Source of the DNA: Ottelia alismoides
Lineage: Eukaryota > Streptophyta > Magnoliopsida > Alismatales > Hydrocharitaceae
DNA length: 64,000 bases
Assembly: GCA_037367405.1 (NCBI GenBank)
Contig: JAZKJV010011602.1
Location: forward strand, 1-64,000
Direction: 5' to 3'
Below the pieces are notes generated by a model. The model was not told the DNA's origin. It saw only the letters and a list, made by a program, of their open reading frames with translations, and did not search any database. Positions 11,733-23,202 of the stretch are shown here, piece by piece; the stretch's first letter is position 1, and the number at the start of each line of letters is the position of its first letter. A program made the translations under genes and the position numbers.

Positions 11733-12480
11733 TTATATCCGTCGTGTCATCAGCTTACGCTCTAGTTTCTCTATCATTGAGCAGCCATGTTCAGTTTCTA
11801 TTACGTACTCTCTCCCCTTCAGGGCAAGAAGTTCCTGCTTGTCCAGCTGCACCATAGCCTGTTTTACATCTTCATTCAGATGTTCCTCTACAAATTTCGC
11901 CCTTTGAACATATCTTTGACAGCAATGTGCAAATAAACAGAAACGTTAGAAAAGATTCTGAATCATACACAAAATAAAGTAGAGTAAGTAAGCACCTTGG
12001 ATGCAGACATTACAGATGTTAGCACTGACACAGATGTGGATACAAAGCATGTCTTCTCAGCAATTAAGTGCAGTAATGGATCCAGGTCAGAACATTAGCT
12101 GCAGTGCACGTAAAAAAACTATAGGATAAAATGCAGGGGATTGGTTTAGAGTCTTTTGATGATCGACAAGGATTTATCTTTTAATAAACAATATAAAAAT
12201 AGTCATATCATCAGTGAATGTACTCCATTTCAAGGTAGAAGGCATCTGCCAATATACAACCAGATGCCTTTAACAGGGGAGCAATTACCCTGAGAACATC
12301 ACACCCAAAGTGGGATGCCATTGAAACGCCCTTTATAACCTTTTACAAATCCCACAATTATTACTGAATAATGCTTTTCAACATACGTACGCGGATAACA
12401 ACCAAGAACCATAGTTTTTATTTCCTCGGGACTCTCAACCCTACCACCATGCCAGTCTGCCATGATGTGTGCAACTGTCT
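11733..12480 (-). pseudogene. Broken remnant of an unidentified plant protein gene
   Basis: On the minus strand three pieces look strongly protein-coding. The first (12480 to about 12300) reads VAHIMADWHGGRVESPEEIK and onward through GCYPRTYVEKHY to FNGIPLWV, then a stop. The second (about 12300-12230), in another frame, contains DVLRVIAPLLKASG and FYLEMEYIH. The third lies around 12080-12000 (LDPLLHLIAEKTCFVSTSV) and ends at AAG followed by GT. After a pyrimidine-rich stretch ending in AG, a charged helical tail begins (FVEEHLNEDVKQAMVQLDKQ) and ends with a stop at 11733. I do not recognise the family. Frame changes and stops between the pieces say pseudogene. The solo LTR at 10409 lies just beyond its 3' end. 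Confidence 0.55.
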
Positions 12481-12519
12481 GCCCTTAATTTGGACATGTA
12501 ATCTCCCATTTACTTAATT

Positions 12520-12824
12520 GGGTAAATTACAACTTGAGTCCTCATCTATGGATCTGATCTTAAAATGAATCTCGATCTTTAAATTGTAACAATTCAGATC
12601 CCAGAGCCATTAATGTAAGGAATTTTTTGAGGCTAATGATGAGTACGCCGTTGTTTAAAAGTTGGAACCCACCCCCCATTCCCTTCCCAACAAGGGCATA
12701 TTCGTCATGAACCCCTAAATTCCCATTTCCTAAATCGTCACGGGACCCGAATCGTTACAATTTAAAGATCGGGACCCATTCTGGAATCGGACCCATAGAT
12801 GGGGATCCAAATTGTAATTTATCC
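12520..12824. mobile_element. 305-bp Mutator-like MITE with about 70-bp terminal inverted repeats
   Basis: The exact 9-bp direct repeat TACTTAATT (12511-12519 and 12825-12833) encloses a segment. Its left end starts GGGTAAATTACAACTTG; its right end, reversed, starts GGATAAATTACAATTTGG. The inverted arms stay alignable for about 70 bp, to a shared GATCTTTAAATTGTAAC. The 9-bp duplication places it with Mutator-like elements. Confidence 0.85.
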
Positions 12825-13315
12825 TACTTAATTTATTTACCCAATTAGAAACCCTATAAATGGCAACTAACTCTACCACAACCCTCTATTTTCCCATTTC
12901 TCCTCCCGAACATCTTAAGACTACATCATTAACCAAAACACCTAACCTCAAGCCTATTTTCAGTACTAAATTCCCATCCAAAATTATATCACCATGACCA
13001 CTAAGATATAATATTACCATGATGCCCCAACAATGTTTTGTTGGTACAAATATATTCCATTGAATGGTTTTCCCATGATAGTGTGATACACTTTGTTTAA
13101 AGGAAAATTATAATAATTAACGATATTTGGACCATCATACTTAGCAAAAACTACTTAATAATAAGCATTTCACTTGCTACTTAATAATAAGCATTTCACT
13201 TGCACTTTAGCTACTAAAAATATTGTCTAATAATAGAAAAAAGGCGAAAATAACTACAAATGACTATTCTTGATAAAATATGCTATTATATTTTAGATTT
13301 AATCTAGTTTATTTT

Positions 13316-13444
13316 TGGGTAAATTACAAAAAGGATCCCACTTATTTAATCATTCTTAATTAATATTTTCAACATTTTGAATGTAACAAAGAAGGATCTA
13401 TATTTTGAAGATCAAAGCACATTGGAAACCTTTTATAATTTCCC
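13316..13444. mobile_element. Short MITE-like inverted-repeat element
   Basis: It starts GGGTAAATTACAAAAAGG and ends CCTTTTATAATTTCCC, an inverted pair related to the termini of the 12520-12824 element. The flanks (GTTTATTTT, GTCTTTTTT) could be a decayed 9-bp duplication, but this is weak. The rest of 12834-13765 is AT-rich; a TATAAAT at about 12853 has no gene visible behind it. Confidence 0.5.
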
Positions 13445-13765
13445 GTCTTTTTTAAGGGTAGAACTGGTGGAAGATATGACACATATTTCATGTGATGTAA
13501 GATGGTAGACACACAATCTTTCACTCCCCCAAAGTAATTCAAATCTCAAAAAGAGATTGTTTCACTATATATAGCGAAGAAAAAATCAAGAAAAAGAAAA
13601 AGGAAAAAAGAGAAAATGTTCACATCTCTGACACCTTCCACCTCCCCGTATAACAGTCTGTCCCCTCTTTAAACATATCAACGCCCCTCTTAATTACATC
13701 ATACGATAACCCCAAACATGCTTCTAATTACGATCCTGCCACTCTACGCCGGAGTTTGCCGGAGC

Positions 13766-14719
13766 TCACCTCCTTCCCGCCGCGGTCGTGTTCCTATCAA
13801 CGCAGAACTCCGCCTCCTTCCCTTCCGCCGCCGTGCCAGGCCGGCGTCGGACGGAGAAATGCGCGAGCTGCGCGTTCGAGAAGACGAGGTTCTCCTCGCA
13901 GAGGAACTCCGCACTGCAGAGCCTCTCAAGCTCCCGGTCGTAGTCGTGGACGAAGACGTCGACCAACTTGTCCGTTTGCCCGGAGGACCTCGCGAAGACA
14001 GCGGCGGTGAAGATGGAGGCGGCCCTCCCGGGGGACTGAGGACTGTAGCCGCTGGGGCCGTCGATGAAGATGAGGTCCCAGTCGATGTCGTAGATGTGGT
14101 TGGGGAGGTCGTTGAGAGCGAGGTCGTAGTCGGAGAAAAGGAGATTCTGGACGGGGCGGCAATCGGATCGGCGGAGGCGGCGGGAGGTGTCGAGGAGGCG
14201 GGAGAGGTCGGCGACGCGGGTGGTGTAGGAGATGTCGTAGGCCTCGAGCGGAGGGAGGCGGTGGGAATGGAGGGTGCGCTCGAGGATGGAGATGTGGTGG
14301 GGCTGGTCGTGGAGGAAGACGGTGCGACCGAGGGGGTTGAGGGAGAGGAGGAGGAGGGATTCGTGTGGGAGGCCGAAGACGAGGAGGTTGCAGGGGGAGA
14401 GGCGGCGGAGGGAGGAGGCTAGAGGGAGGAGGGAGGATTGGGGGAGCGGGGAAGCAGAGGAGGTGGCAGCGTAGTGGAGGAGGGTGGTGAAAAGGTGGTC
14501 GGGGATGGCAGCGGCGGAAGCGGAAGACGGGTCGTCCAGTGGTGGTCGGTGTGATGGGTTGGTGGCGGCGGAAGAGGAGAAGAGGGTGAGGAGGGATAGT
14601 AGGGAGAAGAAGGAGAGGAGAGAGAGGAGGAAGAGCTTGTGGCTGTTGACGGCGGAAAAGGTAGTGGCGGCGGGAGTGTGGTGGAGGACGAGGAGCTTCG
14701 TACCTGAGAAGGGCTTCAT
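13766..14719 (-). CDS. IRX15L: IRX15/IRX15-like DUF579 protein (xylan biosynthesis)
   Basis: A single open frame of 317 codons on the minus strand, without introns, as usual for this family. A short cytosolic N-terminus (MKPFSGTKLLVLHH) is followed by one membrane segment, roughly residues 28-48, as in Golgi type II proteins. The DUF579 domain then carries CNLLVFGL, the segment RPVQNLLFSD, NDLPNHIYDIDWDLIF-IDGP, PGRAASIFTAAVFARS and DVFVHDYDRELERLC. The CRPVQNLLFSD and VFVHDYDR-ERLC signature fits IRX15/IRX15-L better than the GXM glucuronoxylan methyltransferases of the same superfamily. Arabidopsis IRX15 and IRX15-L are needed for normal xylan in secondary walls; the exact reaction is not established. 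The coding region is GC-rich against an AT-rich surround. A start at 14719 keeps the family's N-terminus and lies about 85 bp downstream of a TATA box. Confidence 0.92.
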   Translation of the reverse strand: MKPFSGTKLLVLHHTPAATTFSAVNSHKLFLLSLLSFFSLLSLLTLFSSSAATNPSHRPPLDDPSSASAAAIPDHLFTTLLHYAATSSASPLPQSSLLPLASSLRRLSPCNLLVFGLPHESLLLLSLNPLGRTVFLHDQPHHISILERTLHSHRLPPLEAYDISYTTRVADLSRLLDTSRRLRRSDCRPVQNLLFSDYDLALNDLPNHIYDIDWDLIFIDGPSGYSPQSPGRAASIFTAAVFARSSGQTDKLVDVFVHDYDRELERLCSAEFLCEENLVFSNAQLAHFSVRRRPGTAAEGKEAEFCVDRNTTAAGRR

Positions 14720-14802
14720 GATTTTTTTCTAGAGAGAGAGAAAGGGGGGTGGCAGAGATAGATTTGGTTGTGAGAAGGCAGAGGCGAGAGGCTGTCACTC
14801 CA

Positions 14803-14808
14803 TTTATA
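14803..14808 (-). promoter_or_regulatory. TATA box of the IRX15-like gene
   Basis: ATTATAAATG on the minus strand, about 85 bp upstream of the start codon at 14719. Position and sequence are right for a plant core promoter. Confidence 0.55.
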
Positions 14809-14809
14809 A

Positions 14810-17283
14810 TCACTGTTTTGCTGGAGGTCCATATTCGCTAAATAGCAATGCACATATGGGATTAGATGTAAATATTTTATTTTAAGGGCTCTGAAATATA
14901 ATTGTTCCCTATTAGCGGGTAATATAATAACGAGTCTATGGGTTCGTTTGGTTGCAGGGTGGTTGGAATACACAGGTGTACCCATCCTTCCATCCCTCTC
15001 AATAGGTTCTGTTCTTAAGATACACAAGATGCCTTGGAAGGGACGTATCAATGGAATTTATGGCTTGTCTGGTTAAAAACACGATATGAAGATAATGAGA
15101 TGGATTGCTCTAAGCAACTGATTAGTAACTTTTCTATTGTCTTGTCTAAACCCGCTGTTTTGGTTGGGGTTTTCTTGTTGATTAGGTGGGGAAGTTGGGG
15201 GATTAAAATGATCCTAAAAAAATCCTTAAAATGGGGATGGTTTGGAAATAATTCCCACAACAATCATATATCAACAAACGATTTGTAGCTTCGTGTTCTG
15301 CATGCGGCAAATAGTTTGTCGTATCACATGGACGGTCAAAATCTGCATCCGTGACAAAAATCTGGAATCCCGACCTCCCTCCCGTCCGTACATGTAGCAT
15401 GGCAAACAGTTTGTCACATCATGACAAGCTGTTTGCCGATATATTCTTATTCTAAAAAATATTTCCGTGCAATCCTCATTTTGAAAAAATTTGGAAGAAT
15501 CCATGATTTGTAGGACAATGGATTAGAAAAACATAGAGCAGCTCGTGTGAGGAGATAATTAAAAAATAAATACATGAATGATAAAATAATGAACAATATA
15601 ATTGCATGGAAAGTGATGGGAGAATTGGGCAAAAGTGTGTGGAGGGCGATATGAGCTTAATTGCGGGGACACGTGGGATATGTGTCGGTTGGTGATCAAC
15701 TAAAATTAACGGTTATAAAAACCTATATTCGCACTAATTACCAGTGGTAAATTTTCGTGATTATGGCTTTCGTCTGAAGTGCTAACTAACCGCTTCTAAT
15801 GGTAAAAAAACGTCTGAAGTGCTAATGCATATATTTGTTGGTTTTTATTTCGAACATGGAAAGAAATTAACGAAAGAATACGATATGATTTGTTTGAAAA
15901 GTGCTTTAAGTTCAACGTGCCTGTAATTAAAAACGAGTAAATTAGGAAAGCAGAAGACGTTAACTTAATAACATCTCGTTCACAAAATGGATGGCCACAA
16001 CGTTAAGAAATTCCTGGTATTTGAAGACAAATGGAATAGATTGCTTTCCTTTGGGGCGAAAGCCTCAAGATTTGCTGCCTTTTTCTTTCTTTATTAGAGT
16101 TATTATTTATCCATTTATTCGTCTCTGACCTTAATTATGCGCATCTATCTTGCAGACCTCCCATTATTTTCAATATCTTACTTAGTTTTAGTCAAGATTT
16201 TGTATTATCAAGGCAACCCACTTAGAAAATGTATATGGTTCAGGATGGTGGACTTTTTAAAAATTAATGAATTTAATCTTAATTAAGCTGCCACGAAAAA
16301 TAAATAATTAAAATTTTTAGTATATATCGGCACTTCCTCAATTCGGCACCTAATGTGCCAATATAAACCTAAATTTTTAAATACTTATTTTTCATAGCTA
16401 TTTAATTAATGAAAATTTATTTCTTAATCATTTCTTCAAAAAGTCTCGGGATGGTTGCACCTGAATCAGACTGAAAAAGAAAAGGTTTGTTTAGAATAAT
16501 TGAGAAAATCAAACCGAATTATATACCTATATGTCATTTTATTAAATTCCAGTGACTTTTACCCTTTTAGATTCCTTTTTTTTAAAAACTTGGTAGTTTT
16601 TTCCTTCGCATTACTCATCAAATTAATATCCTTCGTTTTGTACGTTAGGACAAATATCCACCGATTGTACTTCAATGAAAATTAAAGTTTGTGGTGATAT
16701 TTCTCATTCGTTGTGATGTTCCCTGATGCATAATGTCTAAATTAAACTAAGCAGTTGAACACAGTGTAGCGAAATTGGTTATTCTTTAACAAATCGATTC
16801 AAATTTGAAAATTTGATTCCTTGCTTGAATTGGTTTGATGTTGATTCAGTGTTATAAACCAATCGTGAATCGAGTTTGGTTCATAAAGTGGATTAAGATT
16901 GAATCAGTTTCGTACAACCTTAATGGAGTAACGAAGATTGCTCGCCTTAACTCGGAGTTTTTTTATGGTCAAGTGTTGATATTTTCTATGCCAGTTGGTA
17001 CCTTTGTGGTTGTCTAATGCGTATTATACGCGTTCCTTAACCACGTGTTCACTTAAGATACCTAACAATTACGAGCATTTTTTACCTTGATATAATGAAT
17101 GAATTTTTACATTTGTGTCCTTACGAGGTTTTCCATTAACATTAATGGCTCTATCTTTTTTTGCAATATCACTTGTGTCTCTATATTCTTAAAAAATAAT
17201 AGTTGTACCCTTTTGTTATTACATTTGTGCTCTTATATTATTCTGATATGAGAGCATTACTTGCCATATAACCTGCTAGTGGC
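14810..17283. other. Long AT-rich intergenic stretch with transposon scraps
   Basis: No gene is seen. At 14940-15010, GTTTGGTTGCAGGGTGGTTGG and a following GGTGTACCCATCCTTCC resemble the Tourist-like MITE at 63713-63877, so this is probably a truncated relative. The segment 16030-16130 is a third copy of a repeat found twice upstream of the IPT gene (CCTCAAGATTTGCTGCC followed by a CTTTCTTTATTA tract). The remainder has no recognised content. Confidence 0.4.
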
Positions 17284-17572
17284 ATCTACTCTCATTTTAT
17301 TAAAAAAATATATATTATACCATCATATATGATAAAAATCGTAAAATACTCAACTTCTACTCACTATTCCATATATTCAATAGAATTACATTACAACAGC
17401 TACACACTTTTTCAAATTTCGATATAATCATATCATAATAACTATCAATTTTTTCAAGTTTCAATACAATCACATCACACAAATTTTCTCAATTCTAAAC
17501 CCATCAATCAAATACTAAAACACAAAAACGGATTATCTTTCCCCAGATAACCCACGAAACAAACGTATGTAT
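17284..17572. mobile_element. Partial Harbinger/Tourist-like MITE, family H1
   Basis: Shares long similarity with 36310-36695 and 36700-37123. The common words include a TATACCATCATAT core, CTACTCACT and CAATACAATCACATCACA. It ends ACCCACGAAACAAACG, like the right end of those copies. The left terminus is not alignable, so the copy is truncated there. Confidence 0.55.
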
Positions 17573-18197
17573 ATGTTGATTGTACTCTTCTAATGCATGT
17601 AGTCATTTAGATCAAGTCTAATTTGATGAGTAATGTATCATCACATGTCTCCTCGATAATTGAGTAGGTTTTTGATACAGTTAATGCATTCCCATGTTTT
17701 TTAATAGTTGGATGGGATGGATAACGTCGCAATAAATATACGTAGACAATATGGTCCAATCCTTGTGGTCAAACCTCCAATTATTATTTTTAATAACTTG
17801 GGCAAATTTGTGTCAACCGACAGATGGCATATAGTTGCTTTACCATTGGCATATGAATAGGAGAACGAGTTTATGGTAATGCACATTAGTAAATGAGCCA
17901 CTGTGTTAAAATAACGTACATCCCAAGTGGAAGCAAATTCCAATTTATGCTAATGCATGTTCACCAGCACATCACAAGTGATTGCAACTTATATCCCAAC
18001 TTAAAATAACTTTGACCCGACTTACATTCCAACTGGAATCACATTCTTGAATGTGATAATGGACAAAAATGAAGTCTAAATGAGGAACACTATTTTACCA
18101 ATACCATTAATACAATAATAACAATAGTCAAGTAACATAGCACCATTAGATCAATAAAATCAAAAGAACTAAAAATAACTACATTTCAGTCGGAAGT
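17573..18197. other. AT-rich pre-insertion locus of the LINE
   Basis: No gene. Phrases such as ACTTACATTCCAACTGGAATC and ACTTATATCCCAACTT recur here and again at 20005-20040. The LINE at 18210-19992 was therefore inserted into an older repetitive element. Confidence 0.45.
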
Positions 18198-18209
18198 AAA
18201 TTACATCGC

Positions 18210-19992
18210 CCATTGGGGATAACATTAGGCTTGCCAATGAACTCCTTTGGGGCTTCGATGGATGCCCATGCTCAAATAACGTGTGTCTCAAGATTGACCT
18301 TTCAAAAGCTTTCGATTCAATCCAACACTCCTTCATTCTCAAAGCGTTGCACTCAATGGAGTTTGACAGCAAGTGGATCAATTGGATTGCTTCTTGCCTC
18401 ACTACAACTTCTTTCTCGGTGTTTATCAATGGATCTCCGTATGGCCTCTTCAAGGAGACACATGGTCTTTGACAAGGGGATCCCTTAAGCCCCCTGCCCT
18501 TCACGGTCTGCACGGAGTTCCTGAGCGTCCTTATCGACCTCGTTATTGCAAAAGACCGCCTTGCCCCCATGCGTCACTTAGCTCCAACTCACCTCAGGTA
18601 CGCTAACAATTTCCTTCTCTTTGCCAAGGGCTCGACCAGAGCTCTCCAGGAGGTCAGCGACATCCTCTCTTCATTTCACTCCTTCTCAGGTATGAAACTC
18701 AACATCAGCAAGAGTAATTTTTTCCGCCCCAAGTGCTTTCAGGACGGGAGTGCTGCTCTTCAGTTCCATGGGATGCCTAGGCAAGCCCTACCTGCGACTT
18801 ACCTGGGTTTCCCATTTACCTCCCCTTCTGGTCGTAGCACGGATTCTAGGCTATTAGAGGATAGGATCCACGCTGAACTGAATGGGTGGAAGGTTAAAAC
18901 TCTATCATTCGCTGGACGCCTCCAGCTGTTAAAATCAGATGTTCCTGGTATTATCCTTTTTTGGGCTAATGGAAGGCTACTAAGCATGCGTGCTATCTAG
19001 ACAGTTGAGCACCTCTGTGCAAATTTTCTCTCGGGGAAACATATCCATGATATCGCATGGAAAACTGCCTGCCTTCCGAAGCTTGAGGGGGGGGGGGGGG
19101 GGGGGCTTGGGCTCATATTATTGACTATTTTGAAAGGTGCTCTGGTGGTTTCTTGGGACTGGAGGCTCCTATCGTCCGACTCCTCTATTTTGGTGCATTT
19201 TATGCGCCAGAAAACCTATAAAATGACTCCTTCTAGGAAGTAGCAGCCAAAAGTAGAAACTCCAACATTTGGAAGGAGATCGAAAGCCAGACCCGTTTTG
19301 CGGGGGGGGGGGGGGGGGCGTGTCCGGTAATGCCCCACCGTTATTACCATCACTCGATCCGAAGGGATTCTCTTTCTCCGAGGCGGTGGAACTGTCGCGC
19401 AACCGGGGACACATCCAATCGAGGGGCCTGATTGTTTGGGCTAAAGATACCCTGCCTAGATTTTCCTGCACTCTCTATAGGGCGGTAATGGGGCGCCTTC
19501 CTTCTACGGATAGGCTTGCCAAGTTCAGAATTTGCCTTCATTCAACCTGCTACCTCTGTTCAACGGAATTGGAATCCCATACACACCTTCTCTTCCCATG
19601 CACTGCGACTTCTGCAATTTGGGAGGGAGATTGTGCGAATTTTGACTTGTCCCTTCCACCACTTAATTCGATCCCCGCTACTCTAGAATGGATACAAGCC
19701 ATCCCGAAGGGAAGTTTACGCAATAGATGGTCTTGCTTGCTGGCTTCCATCATATGGCATATCTGGAGCGAAAGAAATTATCGATGGACCCAAGGTTCGT
19801 CTAGGACGATCGATAAGATTGTGGATATGATTGTTCAATCACTACTCTTATTGGGTTTGTAATCCTTGCCCTCGTTTTTGTTCTCCGAGGGTCGAGAAAT
19901 CCCCCTAGCTAATTTTCTCTTGGCTAGAGGTTTTTGTGCTACTCAATCATATGTATCTACTTCTTAAAGTCAATACAAAGTTTACTTATAAA
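18210..19992 (+). mobile_element. 5'-truncated LINE with intact target-site duplication
   Basis: A 12-bp direct repeat, AAATTACATCGC, lies at 18198-18209 and 19993-20004. Between them plus-strand frames give the RT fingers/palm (KIDLSKAFDSIQHSFI, 18281-18472), the palm and thumb (18569-19000) and a zinc-binding C-terminus of the zf-RVT type (19269-19862; GRLPSTDRLAKF, CYLCSTELESHTHLLFPC, WHIWSERN). The catalytic YADD position reads YANN (LRYANNFLLFAKG, near 18600), so both catalytic aspartates are lost. Two guanine runs of about 18-20 bases break the frame near 19087 and 19301. The element ends in a short 3' UTR and an A/T-rich tail. Confidence 0.92.
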
Positions 19993-20385
19993 AAATTACA
20001 TCGCAACATAAAGCAACTTACATCCCAACTTAAAGTCTATCTATAAAAAAAATATATAAGACTTATGCTGCAACGAATTTACGTCTTTCAAATACTATCT
20101 GGAGCTCTCGTCACCCCCACACTTCAAAAGAACAACAGCTATCTTAGTTCGAAATCTTACAATATTCTGACATATCTTAGAAAATCACCATGATCTTTGC
20201 CGTAATATTCTCCGAAATCTCTATCCATTCCCAGTCCCGATCATTCGTAATCCTATTCTGCTTTATTCTCGGAAATCATCTCAAGTCCAAAATCCTAATA
20301 CCAATCATAGGCAATCTTCTCAATCAAATCCAAAGTCCTAATCCTCTTCCGATATATTCTTCTCCCACTCCTCTTCCTTTGTCTC

Positions 20386-20393
20386 TATAAATA
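20386..20393 (+). promoter_or_regulatory. TATA box of small-peptide gene copy 1
   Basis: TATAAATA, conserved at the same place in copy 2. The expected transcript start is about 20415, leaving a short leader exon that ends at the GT donor after 20486. Confidence 0.6.
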
Positions 20394-20650
20394 CCAAAGT
20401 CTCACTGCAAGACAGAACCACGCAACCCATCAGCAACAGTCAGTCACCTTCAACCTTCTTAGATCTCCCCTTCCTTCTGTGTGAAGGTATCTTCTTCTTT
20501 CTTTGAGAACTCCAAAATGCTGTTTGATTGCCTTTACATATCTGAATCAAACTTAGCTGTAGTTTACATGAGAAAGTTTTAGATTTTGTTGCTTTCTTTC
20601 TGATGCGAATCTAACCGTTGTCTGGATTTTACCATGCAGTATATCAAGGC

Positions 20651-21031
20651 ATGGAGAATGCCGTACAACGCCCACAAAGGCCGCCCATCGACACCGGAAA
20701 GCCTCCCCAGATAAACTTGGGTACAAAGATACTCGAATTTCTCGCTAAGTTTGGTTTGTTACTGAGAGGTCTACAATCGCCACCTCCACAGATCCACTCT
20801 GAGACAGGTATACTGTTTGTTACCAACAAGCAGTTTTGGTTTTTTTTCATGATCTTTACTCTTAACTGACAATGTAAAATTATAGTTACTGTTCATATGC
20901 CAGGTATAAAAATCGCCACGAATCTTGATTCGGCAACTCCGCAGAGGCCGCCAATTGATACCGGAAAGCCTGGAAAAATCAACTCTGGTAAAGACGGATC
21001 AAACAACAGGCAATTGGCTGATACAAAATAG
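20651..21031 (+). CDS. 94-aa protein with repeated PQRPPIDTGKP motif, copy 1 (possible elicitor-peptide precursor)
   Basis: Spliced gene. A non-coding leader exon ends at 20486 (GTGAAG/gtatct). Coding exons are 20651-20807 and 20904-21031, with introns 20487-20639 and 20808-20903, all GT-AG. The predicted protein starts MENAVQRPQRPPIDTGKPPQ. It has a hydrophobic amphipathic stretch around residues 25-41 (TKILEFLAKFGLLLRGL), then a second motif copy at about 65-80 (PQRPPIDTGKPGKINSG), and ends QLADTK. Each coding exon carries one motif copy. There is no signal peptide. Size, lack of signal peptide, amphipathic helix and TGKPGxIN (compare the SGRPGxxN core of Arabidopsis Peps) resemble PROPEP precursors, but the motif is not at the extreme C-terminus. 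The family assignment is inference; the gene structure is well supported by the conserved duplicate. Confidence 0.68.
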
Positions 21032-21400
21032 ACTCGAAACTGCACTACTGATGGATCAAGATGGAAGCTGTGCATAAATAAGTTCTGTCCGTCTGGAAAA
21101 GCATCCCTTTGAATTTTTCTGTATGTACATGGAAGCTGAAATTTCTAATAATATATGATAGCTTAGACTACTCTTTGGGAGATCATAAGAGTCTTCTCTT
21201 CTCTTCGGCTTCTTGTTTACTATCGAAGACATGGAACTGGAAGATTTCACATCTGGAATAGGAACGAGGTGACCATTACCATATCTATAAAGTTCTCTGT
21301 GGCGCGATAGTTGGAAAGATTCCAACTAATTTATGATTTTATTAAAGGGCATAATTCTGACAAAACTTTAAAACTATTACGCCCTTCTAAATTTAACACT

Positions 21401-22472
21401 TTATGAGATCGACCATTGGTATCGAATTTAGCGATGTGAATGTGAAAAAAAAGGCAAAATCCTATTGTCACCATCTTGACCCTTAAAATGATCTTGGATG
21501 GTTGAAGATTTATGTTGCCTCGTGAAGATACGGTTTTCTATATCCTACTGAAGAGGTTGGTTGTATGAGACCTTTTTTTATACTCTTCTTTAACAGTCAA
21601 ATGGATTGATGAAGGGGATCTCCTTGTTTTAATCATGTATAATCACAACATCAAACATTAGAATATCCATGATGGAATAAAGAAAATGAAATATCACAAA
21701 TTCAAGCTTCAGTAATATCAAAGATCATGAAATTAAATCAAAAATTTTTTAGGAACTCTGAATAAGAATCTATTCTATCACTTGCCTTTCCATGTCTAAT
21801 TTGAGAATAATGTTGCAAGCTTGCTCTAGATCAATACGAGCATGTATTTATGAAGATTTTTTTTTAAAATAAATATCAATTAGATATTTTTCTTAAAATC
21901 TCATTATGATACGATGTTCCAAATATGAGGATGTTTAGGCACCTAAGGTACTGAAAGAAGATGCAATCTAAATGAGGTGAAAGACTGTACATGAGACCTT
22001 AGTCATCAAATGTATTGAATGACCTCAGTTAACTTCATTTATGTACCTTATGTATCAACTGGCATTGTTCATCTCATTGTACCAAAATAGAGTTTAATCT
22101 ACATAATAAGATTTTTTTAGGATTGTGGTGGTTTATAATTACAAAACTTATCCTGATTATGACGAAATATTACCTCGATCAAAAAAATGTTACTATAGTA
22201 AAAAAAACGAGGATGACGTTTACTTTATTGATTGAGTCTATAGCTGGAGTTGACCAATTGCCCTATATTTCAACAAAAACGCCGATCCTTTGTAAAACCC
22301 TGCCCAAGGATGTTTTGATTGAGTGAGTTTCGTAGTTTTAATATTTGGGCTAACATAATCATAAGACATGTTTGATGTGGTAACATAAACATTTTTTGTC
22401 CAATCAACATAATCGAGATGATGATCACTCCAAGTCACACGTACATTTATGTTGTTGTAGGGATATGCATGT
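21401..22472. other. AT-rich stretch, nothing recognised
   Basis: No open frame with a recognisable domain and no clear repeat boundary was seen. Confidence 0.5.
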
Positions 22473-22481
22473 ATTAAAAAT

Positions 22482-23084
22482 GGGATATTTACATCCATAA
22501 TCATGAGTAATTTTGTAATTACATTCATAATCTTGCGAAATCACAAATTTACGCATAGAACCCTGAATAGTACTTAACTCTTACACCCATAACCCCGTGT
22601 TAACTTCGATCTACTTTTCTATTAACTATGATGGTATTCGTCAAGTATTTTTAATTTTTTACCCTTTAAATTATAATTATTTACAAATGATACCACCATC
22701 TCCTTCCTCGAACCAACCCCTCCCCCCTGCCGACCTCCTCCTCACGTTCATCCTCTGCACGTCGCCACCCTGCAACACTCGTCCTCCACCATCACACATT
22801 GTTGCCCTGTAGCTTTCGCCCTCCAGACTCGCATGAAGGTGTTGGACCGAGGGAGGAGGGACAAGATATTTTCTTTTTTCTTTTTTGACTTTTGGTTAAC
22901 CCCAACCATTAGATCACAACTCTGTTAGATTAACTCAGTCAACTGCTTGAGTTAATGAACTAAACGAACATAGTGTTGTTGGCGTGAAACAGAACTATTA
23001 TTCGAGATATTGGGTGTAATTTGTGATCACGTAGGGTTATAAATGTAATTACAAAATTAACAGGATTATGATCGTAAATATCCC
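22482..23084. mobile_element. Mutator-like element of long-TIR family M2, copy A (603 bp)
   Basis: Starts GGGATATTTACATCCATAA and ends with the inverted form (GTAAATATCCC). Flanks are ATTAAAAAT (22473-22481) and ATTCAAAAT (23085-23093), a 9-bp duplication with one mismatch. Internally it has a C-rich core with CTCC/CCTC words around 22690-22810 and a subterminal TTGAGTTAATGAA word shared with the copies at 49534 and 51986. The 71-codon frame at 22597-22812 is part of this core. Confidence 0.75.
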
Positions 23085-23202
23085 ATTCAAAATTATAACG
23101 TGTTAATTTTGCCTTAAAGATAGGTCTATATATCTAATTAGAAATAGTTATGCAAAAGTCATGCTCAATAGGTGCTTATGTTGAAAGAACATAAATTAAT
23201 TG

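Larger units (their letters stand above)
20190..21400 (+). repeat. Copy 1 of a 1.2-kb direct segmental duplication carrying the 94-aa gene
   Basis: This segment and 24530-25735 match almost base for base over promoter, three exons, both introns and the 3' flank. The shared region starts near AATATTCTCCGAAATCTC and ends near TTTAAAACTATTACGCC. Introns are about as well conserved as exons, so the duplication is recent. The copies lie 4.3 kb apart in the same orientation. Confidence 0.9.

Noticed and set aside
13718..14422. Long plus-strand acidic frame opposite the IRX15-like gene
   Set aside because: Antisense shadow of a GC-rich coding region; repetitive Glu/Val composition follows from the codons on the other strand.
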